From assembly GCA_004380135.1 (NCBI GenBank), contig QXCR01000069.1, positions 62,001-126,000 on the forward strand: a DNA stretch of 64,000 nt, read 5' to 3'. Positions 1-11,467 of this stretch are shown here, piece by piece. How positions within the stretch are numbered: position 1 is the first letter of the stretch; each line of letters begins with the position of its first letter. Under the pieces are notes generated by a model. The model saw only the letters and a program-made list of their open reading frames with translations. It was not told where the DNA came from and searched no databases. This DNA comes from Stemphylium vesicarium. Lineage: Eukaryota; Ascomycota; Dothideomycetes; Pleosporales; Pleosporaceae. A program made the translations under genes and the position numbers.

Positions 1-919
1 GTAATGAAGAGATGGAAATGGAGAGACTTGATATAGCTTTATATTCACGTCGGGTTCTAAATACTCGCCCTTAAGGCGTCTTGTGTATGTCGTGCGCATG
101 CTGCATCTCGTCTTACCGCGCGCTGGACAGTGAAATTAGAGGCTAGGCATCAGCAGGCAGCTGGTGTACGTTGTTGCCTGGCAGCCTATCTAGGTATTCT
201 GCATCATGCACAGAGCACTGGAGTTATGTTGACTAACAGCTGGCAATCGGTACCCAGATGTCGGCTTCGGGACTGGATCAGCGCCCGATGCGCTAAGACA
301 TCACGCTTGTCCTGTTACGGCATGGTGGAGTGACCTGCCAGATAGCACGCTCACGTGTCTTGTTCGGCGTTTGAACTTTTGGCGTTGGTCGCAGTCTTAG
401 AAAGATCAGACGCCGACGTTGAGCGCGACGGTTTGGATTTTACCCCGTCGGGGGTTTTAGGGTCGTCGCAGGGTGTTTCGAGACGCTTTTATCATATGGG
501 ATAAAATCCAGCCGGGTCAGTCACTGATTGATTATCACTCCCTGGTTCAGTGCACATCGCGAGACGTCAATCAGCATGACGATGGCGGGGCAGTCGAGGG
601 GCGTGGTGGGGCAGCATCATCGCGTTGTTTGTCGCGACACAAGCTCAAGAACCGATGACGACCTTGTGGGAGCAAACCACTACGCTGTCTCTCTAGCGAG
701 GTAAATTACCACGCTCGTTCTCAGTGTGGTAGAAGTCTCGGTCCGAGATAAGCCGGTAGGAGGAGCTCCGCAGCGCGATAAAAGGGAACCAAATGCCGCT
801 GTGCTGAAGTTGACATTACCCGGCAACTCACTTCCATCGTCCCCTCCCCTCCATTTCCTCCTCACAAGAGCCGTCCTCAATCTACAATCTGCTGTTACAA
901 GCCCAAACGCACATACACA
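1..919. other. No gene seen; upstream region of the dehydrogenase gene
   Basis: I see no coding region here. Open frames are short, lack protein-like composition and often depend on non-ATG starts. The last 100 bases or so before the ATG at 920 are pyrimidine-rich, as is usual for fungal 5' leaders. No tRNA or repeat was recognised. Confidence 0.5.
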
Positions 920-2027
920 ATGTCTCAACGAGGGGCACTACTAATCGGAAAGCTGGCACATGCTGGGAAAGAATGGCAGCAATGCTCGCAAGTCGCATCA
1001 AAGCTGTATGAGTACCCGAGTGGTAACCGCGACGACTTCATCTCCAAATGCAAGAGCGGCGAGTTTGATGGCATATACGCTCTCTACCGAAGCAACGACT
1101 CAAACCCCATCACCGGAGACTTCAACGCCGAGTTGCTCGATGCGCTACCTAAAAGCCTAAAGTACGTTTGCCATAACGGCGCTGGATACAACAACATCGA
1201 CGTTGCAGCATGCACAAAGAGGGGCATCTCAGTGTCGAGTACGCCGATAGCAGTCAATGACGCGACTGCGGACGTGGCCATCTGGCTCATGCTCGGCGCA
1301 CTCCGAAACATCAAGCAATCATACATGGCAGTCAACAACGGTTAGCAACAACCACGCTGCACCCTCAGATATATAACTAACAGAGAAACAGGCAAATGGC
1401 GCGGAAACTTTGCCCTCGGACACGACCCCAAAAACAAGACCCTCGGTATCCTCGGTATGGGTGGTATCGGCTCGGCGGTCGCCCACCGCGCAAAGGCTTT
1501 TGGCATGAAGATACAATACCACAACCGCCACCAGCTTCCCGCCAGCGAAGAGAACGGCGCAAAGTACGTCAGCTTTGACGAATTGCTCAAGACATCCGAT
1601 GTCCTCAGCCTGAACCTGGCTCTCAACGCTTCAACTACACACATCATTGGCAAGGAGCAATTCAAGGCGATGAAAGATGGCGTCATCATTGTCAACACGG
1701 CAAGAGGCGCTTTGATCGACGAGGCTGCGCTGGTGGATGCGCTGAAGAGTGGCAAGGTCTGGACTTGTGGTCTGGACGTATTCGAGGAGGAGCCCAAGAT
1801 CCACCCGGGTCTGTTGGAGTGCGAAAACGCCGTGTTGCTGCCTCACATTGGAACTGCGACATTCGAGACACAGGTGAATTCCAAATCTGGAAACTATTGT
1901 ATCGTTGGCTAACTCTTTCCAGCGCGACATGGAGATACTCGTGCTAGACAACCTGAAGTCGGCCATCCAGAGCGATAAGCTGCTGACGCAGGTACCGGAG
2001 CAGAAGACTGAGAAGGCGAACATATAA
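920..2027 (+). CDS. D-isomer specific 2-hydroxyacid dehydrogenase (glyoxylate/hydroxypyruvate reductase type)
   Basis: Three exons, 920-1340, 1392-1873 and 1923-2027, with 51- and 49-nt GT-AG introns, give 335 residues, the usual length for the family. These enzymes reduce 2-keto acids such as glyoxylate or hydroxypyruvate with NAD(P)H, usually in the cytosol. Visible features are a Rossmann nucleotide-binding loop GMGGIG at residues 162-167, NTARGALIDE with the substrate Arg at about 245, DVFEEEP with Glu at about 272, and PHIGTAT with the catalytic His at about 292. All three catalytic residues are present. The N-terminal half carries the typical flexible substrate domain with NGAGYNNID. 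The ATG is the first in frame and has A at -3. The family is clear; exact substrate cannot be read from sequence. Confidence 0.93.
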
Positions 2028-3256
2028 CCAGTCATGTAGGCGAAGATTTTTAATTAGAACCACGGAAGCACATATAGCCGAATTTATGAATCACTACAAG
2101 GTTCAACTGTTCAAGCGCATTCCGCGATACTTTGGTGACGCAGAACGGCAGGCCTAGAGGTCGGGAAAACTAATTCGTCGCCAACGTGTCTCGAAGACAA
2201 CGCGAAAGCCATAGAACGCACACGTCGAGTATGCTACTGCGAGTACAACCCGAGATTGGTAGGCTGGGGTCGGTCGTAGCAGATTGGCAATGAAGTGGGC
2301 CGATGCGGCTCTTGTGTACCCGGCTACCTCAGCCCAGCCATGTCCCCGACCGCCTGCACGAGCAAGTCAAACATCGGCCCTGCGAACAGGAGGTTCGCTA
2401 TCGGAGCCGATGGAAATGGATTCGGCATCTGGAAACCAATGCCTTCAGGCCAATAAGCGGTGTGTCGCGACAGCAGTTGCCCTAGTTCCCGTGCGGAGGC
2501 AGAATGCGGAGGCAAGAAACTGGGGTCGGTCTTTGACGGGTTGTGGAGAGAGCAAGGCGAATTTGCTGGGCTAAAACATCGTATGTCGGTCTTTGTCTTG
2601 TTAGTGCATCGTACAAAGGCGGCCTGCCCAAGCTCCGACCTGTTCTATGTTTTTTTTTAATGTTCACATGCACAAAACCGGCATCCGCGCACGGCAGCTC
2701 GAGAAAGCCACAGACTAAGCAACCGCCGAGCCTGCAAGCCGACCTCTATGCATTGCAGGAATCCTACTGTCGCCGCATCCGCACCGCGCATTCAACGATT
2801 CATCGTGCCTCTTGGCTCTGCAGCACCTTGACTCACTGCCTCAGGCCATTTCCGCGTTCCCTCCATGGCCCCAGACATGTCTCAACGTTGTCGGCTCGCG
2901 GCGTTTGAATGGAGGGATAATTTGTACCCGCTGCCGCCGATCCACTAGCTATGGGGCTCTCCGCGCTTCTGGAGTCCCCACGAAACTCTTAATTCCCCAC
3001 GTCATTTCGCGGTGCACTATGCCGACGGCCAAGACAAAAGTCGCCCTTTGCTGCGGGATTTGGTCGGAGTTTGCAGGCTTTGATGAGCTGCCTCAGGTCA
3101 CGATATATAACCGGATGCTTCACCGCGTGTTTTTTTCTTCTCTTCAGTCTCGACGCTTAACCCCTCACCCTCACTGCTGAGCGTTTGGTCGCATAGCATC
3201 TCGTCGCGTTCCCTCTCTTGCTGCGATACCTGCTTCGTCTCTTTCGCGGCGCAATC
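2028..3256. other. Intergenic region upstream of the MFS transporter gene
   Basis: About 1.2 kb without a convincing gene. Overlapping open frames around 2284-2908 contradict one another and have no recognisable motif. The right end carries the promoter of the transporter, including a TATA-like element. Confidence 0.5.
3103..3110 (+). promoter_or_regulatory. TATA-like box of the MFS transporter gene
   Basis: ATATATAA lies about 150 bases before the transporter ATG and is followed by a pyrimidine-rich leader. It is placed by sequence and distance only. Confidence 0.4.
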
Positions 3257-5089
3257 ATGGCCAAGCTCAACATGGCGGAGGTCTGGGCGGACATTAAGAC
3301 GTACCGCCGAGCCTACTTGCTCACGGCTGTGGCATCTTTTGGTGGCATGCTGTTCGGTTGGGACACCGGTCTCATTGGAGGTATGTTCTGCATGCCAGGA
3401 ACAGACAGTTGTAGCACAGGCTAATCGCACTTCAGGTGTCCTCACGATGGACGCGTTCCAGCATTCCTTCAAGCTTGACCCGAAAAGCTCAAACTTTGCC
3501 AACCTCCAGGGCAACATTGTTTCGGTTCTCCAGGCCGGGTGCTTCTTCGGCGCGCTTGCTAGTTTCTACGTGTCGGACACTTTTGGTCGCAAATGGGCCC
3601 TTATCATTGCCGATATCATCTTCATCCTCGGCTCTCTGATTCAGACACTCTGCGGACTCGGCACTTCAGACCTTGCTCAGCTCTACGTCGGACGAGTGAT
3701 TGGTGGCTTTGGTGTCGGCTTGATCTCAGCTGTTGTTCCGACGTACATTGGAGAGAATGCGCCAAGAGCGATTCGAGGCCGTTGCATTGGATGCATGGTA
3801 TGCTCTTATCAGGATTATCATGCCGCATAGACGACTGACTGACTGAAACAGCAACTTTTCAACGTCACTGGTATCTGCTTGTCCTTTTTCGTCAACTACG
3901 GCATCTCTCTCGACATTACCAGCCCCACGGACCCAACGAAATGGCGCGTGCCATTTGCCCTTCAGATGCTTCCTGGCGCTTTCCTGTTGGTCGGCATGCT
4001 ATTCATGAACGAGTCCCCCCGTTGGCTCGTAGAAAAGAACCGCATCAGCGACGCGGCCAAGGCACTGGCTCACGTACGTGGCAAGAGTCTCGAGGACCCA
4101 GAGGTCACCCAGGAGCTTGATGAGATCATCGCCGACTTCAACGGTCACGAGAAGATGCCAATGGTTGCTCAGCTCAAGGCTGCCTGCTCGAACAAGAAGA
4201 TGCTCTACCGGTCGTCGTTTGTTGTTATTCTCATGTTCTGGCAACAGTGGACGGGCACAAACTCGTACGTATCCATGCCCAGCCAGCACGTGAGATTCTC
4301 GCTGACCTCGTTCCACTCGATTTAGGATCAACTACTACGCCCCGCAGATTTTCCGGGAGATCGGCCTCACTGGCAATTCCTCGGGCTTATTCGTAAGTGT
4401 ACCTAATATACGGGACTACTTGCGAAACTGGGCTAACATGCAACTAGGCAACTGGAGTCTACGGCATCGTCAAGATCGTGGTAACTGCGATTGGGCTCAT
4501 GGCCTTTACGGAGCAGCTCGGGCGCAAGTGGTCTCTGATCATCGGGTCGCTCGGCCAGGCTTTCGCCATGTACTACATCGGCGTCAACCAAGCGGTGCAC
4601 CCTCCCACTGGCGAGCTCGACGGCAACGCAATCTTTGCTATTGTCTGCGTGTACCTGTTTGTCGTCTTCTACTCGTTCGGGTGGGGACCCATTCCGTTCG
4701 TGCTGGCGTCCGAGTGCAGTCCCAACCATGTGCGCTCTCTGCTCATGGCGGCGTCGCTGATGACCCAATGGCTTTTCAATTTCGTTATTGCAAAAATCAC
4801 GCCGTTGATGCTAGACAACATTACGTATGGCACGTTTCTTTTGTTCGGGTCGCTGTGCATTGTCATGGGCGTTTGGACTGTGCTCTGTGTTCCCGAGACC
4901 AAGGGAGTGCGATTGGAGTCCATCGGCGAGTTGTTCGAGGGCGACATTATCAGAGGATGTATCCAGGACACGGTGCCTAGCAAGTCACGGGCGAAGCAGC
5001 TCAGACACCACCACGCGACCGACGACGCCGACTCGATCAAAGGCGGTGTTGGCAAGGCGGCGCGCGTTGAGCAGATCGAAGATGTGTAG
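3257..5089 (+). CDS. MFS sugar porter, quinate permease-like
   Basis: Five exons, 3257-3380, 3436-3797, 3852-4264, 4326-4392 and 4448-5089, give 535 residues, normal for a 12-helix sugar porter. Introns are 54-61 nt. It should move a sugar or quinate-type substrate across the plasma membrane with protons. Signature pieces seen are GWDTGLIGG in helix 1, DTFGRKWAL after helix 2, the GRVIGGFGVG sugar-porter signature before helix 4, NESPRWLVEK at the start of the central loop (the family usually has PESPRWL), FWQQWTGTNSINYYAPQIF in helix 7 and PETKGVRLE after helix 12. A charged, His-rich cytosolic tail follows. The combination resembles fungal quinate permeases (QutD type), but substrate is inferred. 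An upstream in-frame TTG at 3218 is not a credible start. Confidence 0.93.
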
Positions 5090-6239
5090 GGCATCAGCCG
5101 AGGAGGCGATGGCAAAAAAGCATATGCAGACTGCGTTCAGTGCTTACGTTGCGGCGCATGGGGCGGATTGGTGCGGGTACGACGAGTTCCCATAGTTGCG
5201 AAATGCCTAAGTCATGACTTTGACCGCTCCGTGCACATGATGTATTTCAAGGCCAATGGATGGCTTGCAGGGCACGGCTAGGATCTGTACAACGTGTTCA
5301 TACAGTGAAGATCGTGAACAGAACAGGCGTTGAGTCGGGCCGGGCAGGGTATGGGCGACCGGACGAGTCACGAGGGCGGATGGGCTGTCCTTGACGCTGG
5401 TGAGGTTGGGTTGCGCAGGGCTATCCTGCCGGGGCCGGGTCAGTTGGGCGGCGCAAGACAGTTGTAACGTCTAGCAGGGCATTTTAGCAGGGCGGGGCGA
5501 CGTTGGTGACAGGTCGAATGTGCATGCATGCGGCTACGAACGAGAAGAGGGTCGCCAGAGCCAGAGTATGGAGCCAAGTAATAATGAAGCGTGCGACCTG
5601 CAGGCGTGGTAGGCAGGCAGGCCAGGCCGGGAGAAAAAAAGCTGCAGTAGAGGAGACCCTGTTTGGCGCCTTTGGCCAGGGTTCTGCGGGCCCAAGCGAG
5701 CGATGACATAGTGCAAGTCTTCTCCCTCTCTCCACGTAACCTTTGCAACCAGGCGGGCGGCGTTCCCAAACCCTCACCCATCGCACATCGCCCCTGTAAT
5801 CGTAAATCAAAGACACTCATCGTTATGCCCGCTGCTCAGGAGTAGCACCGCTTTTGTCCCCGCGTTGGCCATCCAAGTGCTGCTCGCCCCTCTCCGCCTC
5901 ACTCATTTGTTGCCTCGCCAGGCTCCACCAGCGCGCGCCCATCTCTGCTGGGCAGACCCCAGGAGCCGGCTGCAATCATCACGTTGGAATTTGCAGCGCC
6001 CTCAATCCCCGCCCCCTGTCGCGCACCGGCGTCACCACTCGCTGCAAGGAAACTTGGGCGCATCCTACAACCAGCGGGCAACCTGTTCGCGCTCCTAGTC
6101 GTCGGCCATTGAAACGCTCTTATGTACGTCCAGCTGCGACTATATTCGTCGCCAGACTTAATTTCTAATTCTCTTTCGTTTGTGCCCTTTGCTACTTCCC
6201 ACATTCCGGCTTGATTGTTGAAACCCCCCCACTGACGAC
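5090..6239. other. Intergenic region
   Basis: About 1.15 kb with no supported gene. The right third is C-rich and T-rich and probably holds the promoter and leader of the next gene. Open frames on both strands at 5440-6330 overlap each other and show low-complexity composition. Confidence 0.5.
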
Positions 6240-9100
6240 ATGTTGGGCAGCGTTCTTCTACCCGCCAACCCGCCTGGTGGCCCAAGGAGGAATACTTATT
6301 CTTCCACCACGCTTGCGCCGCCCCTTCCCCCACGCAGAGGCTCGCTGTCCACCGCTCCCGCCGCCAAAACCGCTGCCAAAACCGCCCCTCTCCAGCTTAA
6401 GAGCGTGACGCTGTCCGGTGGCATGGAGTCCCGGTACAATCGCCCCTCGTCCCCACGGAGGGGATACGCCAACCCAGCTCGATCGTCGACGGGCACCTTT
6501 GCCGACCCCTACTACGACTCTTCTCGCTATGGCCGTCCCAGCTCTCCGCGCTCGAGCGTCGACCGTCTCTCGGCTGCCTCAAACTACCATTCGCCCTACT
6601 GGAATCAGCCCACCACCTCGACGGGCTCTCACTCGAGCTCCCACGCGAGCAGCACCCACAAGTACGACTCGTACACGACACGCCCCCGACGCAACACCAA
6701 CGACCTGACTCGTCCCAATGTGAGCACCAGTGCTCTTCCGCAAACCTCTCTCCCGCTTCGCACCCCCTATTCGCCCCACACCACCACCCACACCGAACGA
6801 CCCCGGAGCCCCCTGACCCCCTCGTACGGCAAGCCCGACACCTACATCACCCCGGGCACCTCGCGCGGTCACAAGAAGGTCTACAGTGTCGACGACACCA
6901 GCCATCTGACCAAGCTCGTGGCTGAGGTCGACTCTTCGCGCCACCGGGACCATGCCGACAGGGGCTACAATGTCACAAGCGGAGGCCGTAGCTACCACGA
7001 CAGCAAGCCTCCGGCGCGGCTCTCCGACCTGAGCAACGAGGGTTACTCATACACGGACCCTGCCAGCATGTACCGCGACACAGAACCAGCCTGGCGGCGG
7101 CCACGTGCCGGCAGCATGGAGCGTGGCTCTCGCCCCACCAGCATGATTGCAGATCGTCCCGCCCGCAACTCTACCCGAGACCTTGGTCCCCCGCCATCGA
7201 CTCGAGGCTTTGACAAGATCCATCCTACTCCACGGCCTCATGGCAGGTCTTCCTCGATTGAAAGGACGTCGGTTCCCAAGTACGATCCCTACCCAGATTC
7301 CACCGTTGCCCGATCGTCTTCCACGCGCACCCGAGCACCGGCCGCCATCCACCAAGAGCCCCGCGAACACCGACGAGACACCTACCCCGACGACTACGAC
7401 CGGCGAGAGGTCGAGAACAAGCGCCACAGCACTGCTTTCGAGGATCGTGACGTCACCTCGCGGGGCTTCGGCATCGCTCCTGGCCCTCCGGCTCTTGCCC
7501 ACGACCAGTATGCCCTCGACCGTCAGCCACTGTATCCCCCACAGCAGCCTCCTCGCCCCAGACCACAGGAGCCCAGCAGCCCATACTACCAACCTGAGCG
7601 TGCTGACGCCCGCATGCCCGAGCCCCGCGCTTCCCGTGACCGTGATGTCCCGCCCCCAGACTACGACAGACGTCCGCGTGAGCGAGAGCATGCTAAGCAC
7701 GACGAGCACAAGAGCAATGGATTCGTGTCTACTGTTGCGGGTGCTGTCACTGGCGCTGCTGCCACCCTGGCCGGTGCTGGCTTCCTAAAGAACCGTGACA
7801 AGGACCGCGGTAGTGACCGAGACTCCTCAGGCGAAAGAGAGCGTGAGCGCCGAAAAGAGCAGGATGAGCGGGACAGGCGAGACCGTCCTGATGAACGCCG
7901 CGAGAGGAAGTCCGAGGGTCGCCGAAACTCTCTAGCACCGCCTCCGCCACCTCCCGCCGCCGCCGCCGCTCCTCCTCCTCCCCCGCCCGCGCCCGCACAG
8001 ATTGCTGCTCCCGAATATTCCGCCTACGCTGATCTCGACCGTAAGCCCCGCGACCGCCGACATGAAGATGACGACAAGGAAAAGGTCCCTGCTCGAAAGG
8101 CTTCGTCACCCGAAGGCAGTGGGGACGAACGACCACGTCATTACGTTGACCGGGACGCTGAAAGGCGAAAGGAGCCTGCACCCCAGCAGGCTACTGTGGA
8201 TCCGGATGAAGAATACCGACGACGCATCCAACAAGAAGCTGAGCGTGCTAACCGTGGCACCCGCGACCGTGACAGCGACTCCGACCGAGAGAAGGATCGA
8301 CGAAGGCGGAGGGATGAGCGCAAAGATGACCGTGATAGGTCTAGGTCTAGATCCCGAGGGCCAGAGGATCGCTCGCGTGCATCCCCTCCAAGGGACGCCC
8401 CACCCAGTGCCCGATTTGATGAGCGCTCTGCGACCACCCACGATGGAGGCATGGTGCAGGAGCCAGAGGCACTCGACAGGGCGTTGGAGCCTACTAGCAA
8501 GAGTGTCCAGATTGTCGAACCACCCAAGGAACCTGTGGCACCTGTCAAGGGCATCCTGCGGAAGCCTACCGCCAAATTCCCCGAAGATCCTGAGCCTATC
8601 CGCGAGGGCGTAGCACCCCACAAGGATGCTCTCAAAGGGAAAGACATTCCCGTTGGAGCTCGCTGGACGAGAATTGACCGTCGTCTTGTCAACCCCGAAG
8701 CCTTGGAACAGGCCAAGGAGCGTTTTGAAGAGCGTATGGACTGTGTCATCGTTCTCCGGGTCTTGACCAAGGAGGAGATTCAGAAGCTCGCTGATCGTAC
8801 AAAGAAGATTCGCGAGAGCAGAGGTGAGTCTATGAGCGAGCCTGTCACGTAATGCATACTAATTCGTGCTTAGAGGATGATGAGTACGACCATGAACGAC
8901 GTGACCGAGACGACCGCGACAGGCGAAGCCGCCGCTCCAAGGATGACAGAGATGATGAGGACCGCGATGGAGACCGTGACCGTCACTACCACGACCGCGA
9001 CCGACGACGCCGCTACGACGACGAGAGCGAGTATGACGACCGCGACCGCGAGCGTGAGCGTGACCGACCCAAGAAGGCTGAATTTGAAGATGGAAGGTGA
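6240..9100 (+). CDS. Large disordered Arg/Asp/Ser-rich protein with a conserved fungal C-terminal domain (probably DUF8035)
   Basis: Two exons, 6240-8823 and 8874-9100, give 936 residues. The first ~500 residues are Ser/Pro/Arg/Tyr-rich with many SP and SPRR motifs. A short Ala/Gly-rich hydrophobic segment (VAGAVTGAAATLAGAGF, about residue 500) interrupts it. Then come long RD/RE/ER repeats, a Pro/Ala run near 7936-8000 and more charged repeats. The only folded-looking part is near residues 775-860, with KGILRKPTAKFPEDPEP and ARWTRIDRRLVNPEALE, a block common in Pezizomycotina proteins that I believe is DUF8035 (name from memory). The second exon adds an almost pure Arg/Asp tail. A later ATG at 6423 (MESRYNRPSSPRRG) could be the true start. 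Function is unknown; the charged repeats suggest nucleic-acid or condensate association, which is only inference. Confidence 0.85.
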
Positions 9101-9816
9101 TTGCAGTGAGTGAGCCTCATGCGTCGTCACCAAAATCACCTTTTGGTTGGAGCATGCGCTTACACTGTGTTGGGCATGGGGGAAGTTTGGATGTGCAAAC
9201 GCTACGAAGAGATCATGAAGAAGACGAGGTTGAGAACCGCATTATTGCATACGACATCGATGCCCACGAACCTTTCAGCAAATCAAAGGCATACTAAAGA
9301 GCAGGATGACGCATCTCATCGTCATTTGACCAACATGGGTAACGGACTCTTGCCGACATATCGTGCCCTGGAAGCAACATGGCCGCCGTAGAACTACACC
9401 GGATTACAAGGCTTTGCATTCTCGAGATTTTTCGGAGAAAGACGATGATCCCGGTTTCTCCTTGAAAGGTCGCATCCGTCGGGTACTGGATTGGCTATGA
9501 AAGTACACGGCATTGCTTCACGATGCTTTGCGACGTCCCGGCGGATGACAAGTTCAACACTCCGCTTCGCAACACGTTCGTTTTTTTGGGTTGGGAACGG
9601 GGTTAGATCATGGACTTGGGCTTAAGGCAAACGGTGGCTTTTTTGTACATTACTTTCACTTCTTTTTCCGCATCACCTTGTTGAGGACACTGGGGGAAAG
9701 AAATTAAAATAAAACTTGGGCTAAAACTTCGAAAAAAAAACGACTTTTTAACATAGAATACTTCACATTATATTGATACCGTTCTTGTCTCCGTATTTTC
9801 ATCACCACAGCTTTCT
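9101..9816. other. Convergent intergenic region
   Basis: About 0.7 kb between two converging genes, presumably holding both 3' untranslated regions. A-rich runs near 9700-9745 could be polyadenylation signals. No gene seen. Confidence 0.45.
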
Positions 9817-10536
9817 TTACTTCTTCAACGGATTCGGACTCCTACTCGCTCCGTCATCGTCGGGAAACTTGCGAAAAACATCCGCAATCCGATCAATCGG
9901 CGCAGTCAACAAGCCCATGGGGCCCTCAAACACCGGCTTCTCCCCCGCAGCAGGATGACTACGAGTGGGCACAAACATTTTGGTCCTCTCAAAGCTCTTT
10001 GCCAACTTCTCAGACTGCGCACCGCGCCTGTCCGACTCGGCGAGGGCCGTTTCCAACTGGGGAAGATGGTCTTGTTCTTCCTCCTCAATATGGCGTTCGA
10101 GCAGCGACCACAGCTGCTTGAGCTTGGGTACATACGTCGACGACTCGGCAGTCAGGGCCTGAAACTCTGCGAGCAATTCCTTGACCTCGTGGTGTTGGGC
10201 GCGGTCGCGGTCTGCATGGGCAGCGCCGGCTTCGCCCAAGTACTTTTGCATGGCTGGGTAGACGAGGAGTTCTTCTGCGACGCTGTGGCGCGCGAGGGCC
10301 CAGATGAATTGGTTGCCGTAGCGCGTTTGCACGTCGATGTCGGTGGGGTGCGCGAGGATGGTTGTGTAGGCTGCTTTGAGGGCGGCGTGGTCGGCGGTTA
10401 TTGCGGACGTTAGGGTTGAGGCGAGGGCTGTGCTGTTACGCCCTAGCGAGAGGGATGGAGAGCGCAAGACGTGGTGGGTTGTGAGAGGACGGAGGGCGGT
10501 GCGGGATAGGGGGATCATGGCTCTTGGGGTGAACAT
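9817..10536 (-). CDS. Hemerythrin-like HHE cation-binding domain protein
   Basis: Intronless, 239 residues, first ATG at 10536 (a second at 10518). Residues 1-40 are basic and Ser/Thr/Leu-rich with no acids, which looks like a mitochondrial targeting sequence. The HHE domain follows. His/Glu residues of its helices are ITADHAALK, LARHSVAEELLVYP, DRDRAQHHEVKELL and LERHIEEEEQDHLP, the four-helix set that binds a di-iron or other metal centre. The C-terminal ~60 residues are Pro-rich. Fungal members are thought to take part in iron, oxygen or nitric-oxide handling, but the role of this one is unknown. It is divergent from a catalase gene 931 bp away, so a shared link to oxidative metabolism is possible. 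Confidence 0.88.
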   Translation of the reverse strand: MFTPRAMIPLSRTALRPLTTHHVLRSPSLSLGRNSTALASTLTSAITADHAALKAAYTTILAHPTDIDVQTRYGNQFIWALARHSVAEELLVYPAMQKYLGEAGAAHADRDRAQHHEVKELLAEFQALTAESSTYVPKLKQLWSLLERHIEEEEQDHLPQLETALAESDRRGAQSEKLAKSFERTKMFVPTRSHPAAGEKPVFEGPMGLLTAPIDRIADVFRKFPDDDGASRSPNPLKK

Positions 10537-11467
10537 CTTGGGTGTGTGTGCTTGTGTGTTGTCTGTGATGTGTTTTGTAGATGGTGCACACGAGAATAGA
10601 TTATGGTTGTTATATCAGGTTTACACAGTGAGAATGAGCCGAGCAAAGCTCCTTCTGATTGTATCTCTTTATCATTACTTGCTACGTGATTCTACGTCAC
10701 GTTTTCGCCAGAAGGACGTCTTTTGATACTCGTTGCAGACCAGCATATTTGGTTGCTGTTACCATACGCCCAAAAGCGAGGGCCAAGCTTAGCACATGTC
10801 GCACCACCTTACGCTCGCTGACGATTCGAAAACACGCAATTGGATCGGTAGTTCCAACCGCATTCCATTTGTGCTCGCCAATCTGTCTGGTATCTTTAGA
10901 GTGGGGAGAGCGGGCGGTATGACGTTCCTCGGAGCGCAAGGCAGATCGGTAACAGAAAAGCGGCCATTGGCCAACGTCATTTTACCATCATGCCCAAGCA
11001 TGCGAAAGTACACTTTTCCATTACGCAAGCCCACGTGGATCTAGACATTGTCCGCTTACCTTAACTGTGAAGCCACGAATGAGGCAACAGCTCGTTCTTC
11101 TTATTATTCCTAATGCGTGCGGTATACGCAAGATCTTTCTATTATACAACCGCAAAAGGAAGTATCCCCAGCTCCCATCCCACTTTACCATGTCGGCACG
11201 CAATACCCTAGTCGCCCCAAGTATCGAAGTTCGCTATTGTCAACGTCAACATTGAACGTCAACCATGCTGCACGTGAAGTCGTGTTACTCGCTCTTACCC
11301 CTCCTTTGCTCGCGCATGCACGCGTAAAGAATACATCACCTTGACAATATGTCAAAATGAGCCACCCTTCCCCCCCCCAATTTACGCGACGATAGCGTAT
11401 CCTGCCACGCCCCCTTCGTGACTGACTAACTTCTTAAACTCGACATCTCCCCTCCCTCGTCTTTTCG
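10537..11467. promoter_or_regulatory. Shared intergenic promoter of the hemerythrin-like and catalase genes
   Basis: About 930 bp between divergently transcribed genes with no supported ORF. It contains a C9 run near 11370 and, close to the catalase, an AP-1/Yap1-like site. The leader before the catalase ATG is C/T-rich. Confidence 0.45.
11423..11429 (+). promoter_or_regulatory. Yap1/AP-1-like site TGACTAA before the catalase
   Basis: TGACTAA lies 39-84 bases before the two candidate catalase ATGs. Fungal Yap1-type factors are known to use TTACTAA or TGACTAA at oxidative-stress genes. A 7-mer alone is weak evidence. Confidence 0.3.

Noticed and set aside
2284..2908. Overlapping short frames upstream of the MFS gene
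   Set aside because: Three frames contradict each other and none shows a domain or signal peptide.
4420..4980. 186-codon plus-strand frame within the transporter gene
   Set aside because: It is a frame shadow of the last transporter exon.
7047..7709. Long minus-strand frames across the large disordered gene
   Set aside because: They arise from the biased codons of the Arg/Asp/Ser-rich gene on the other strand.
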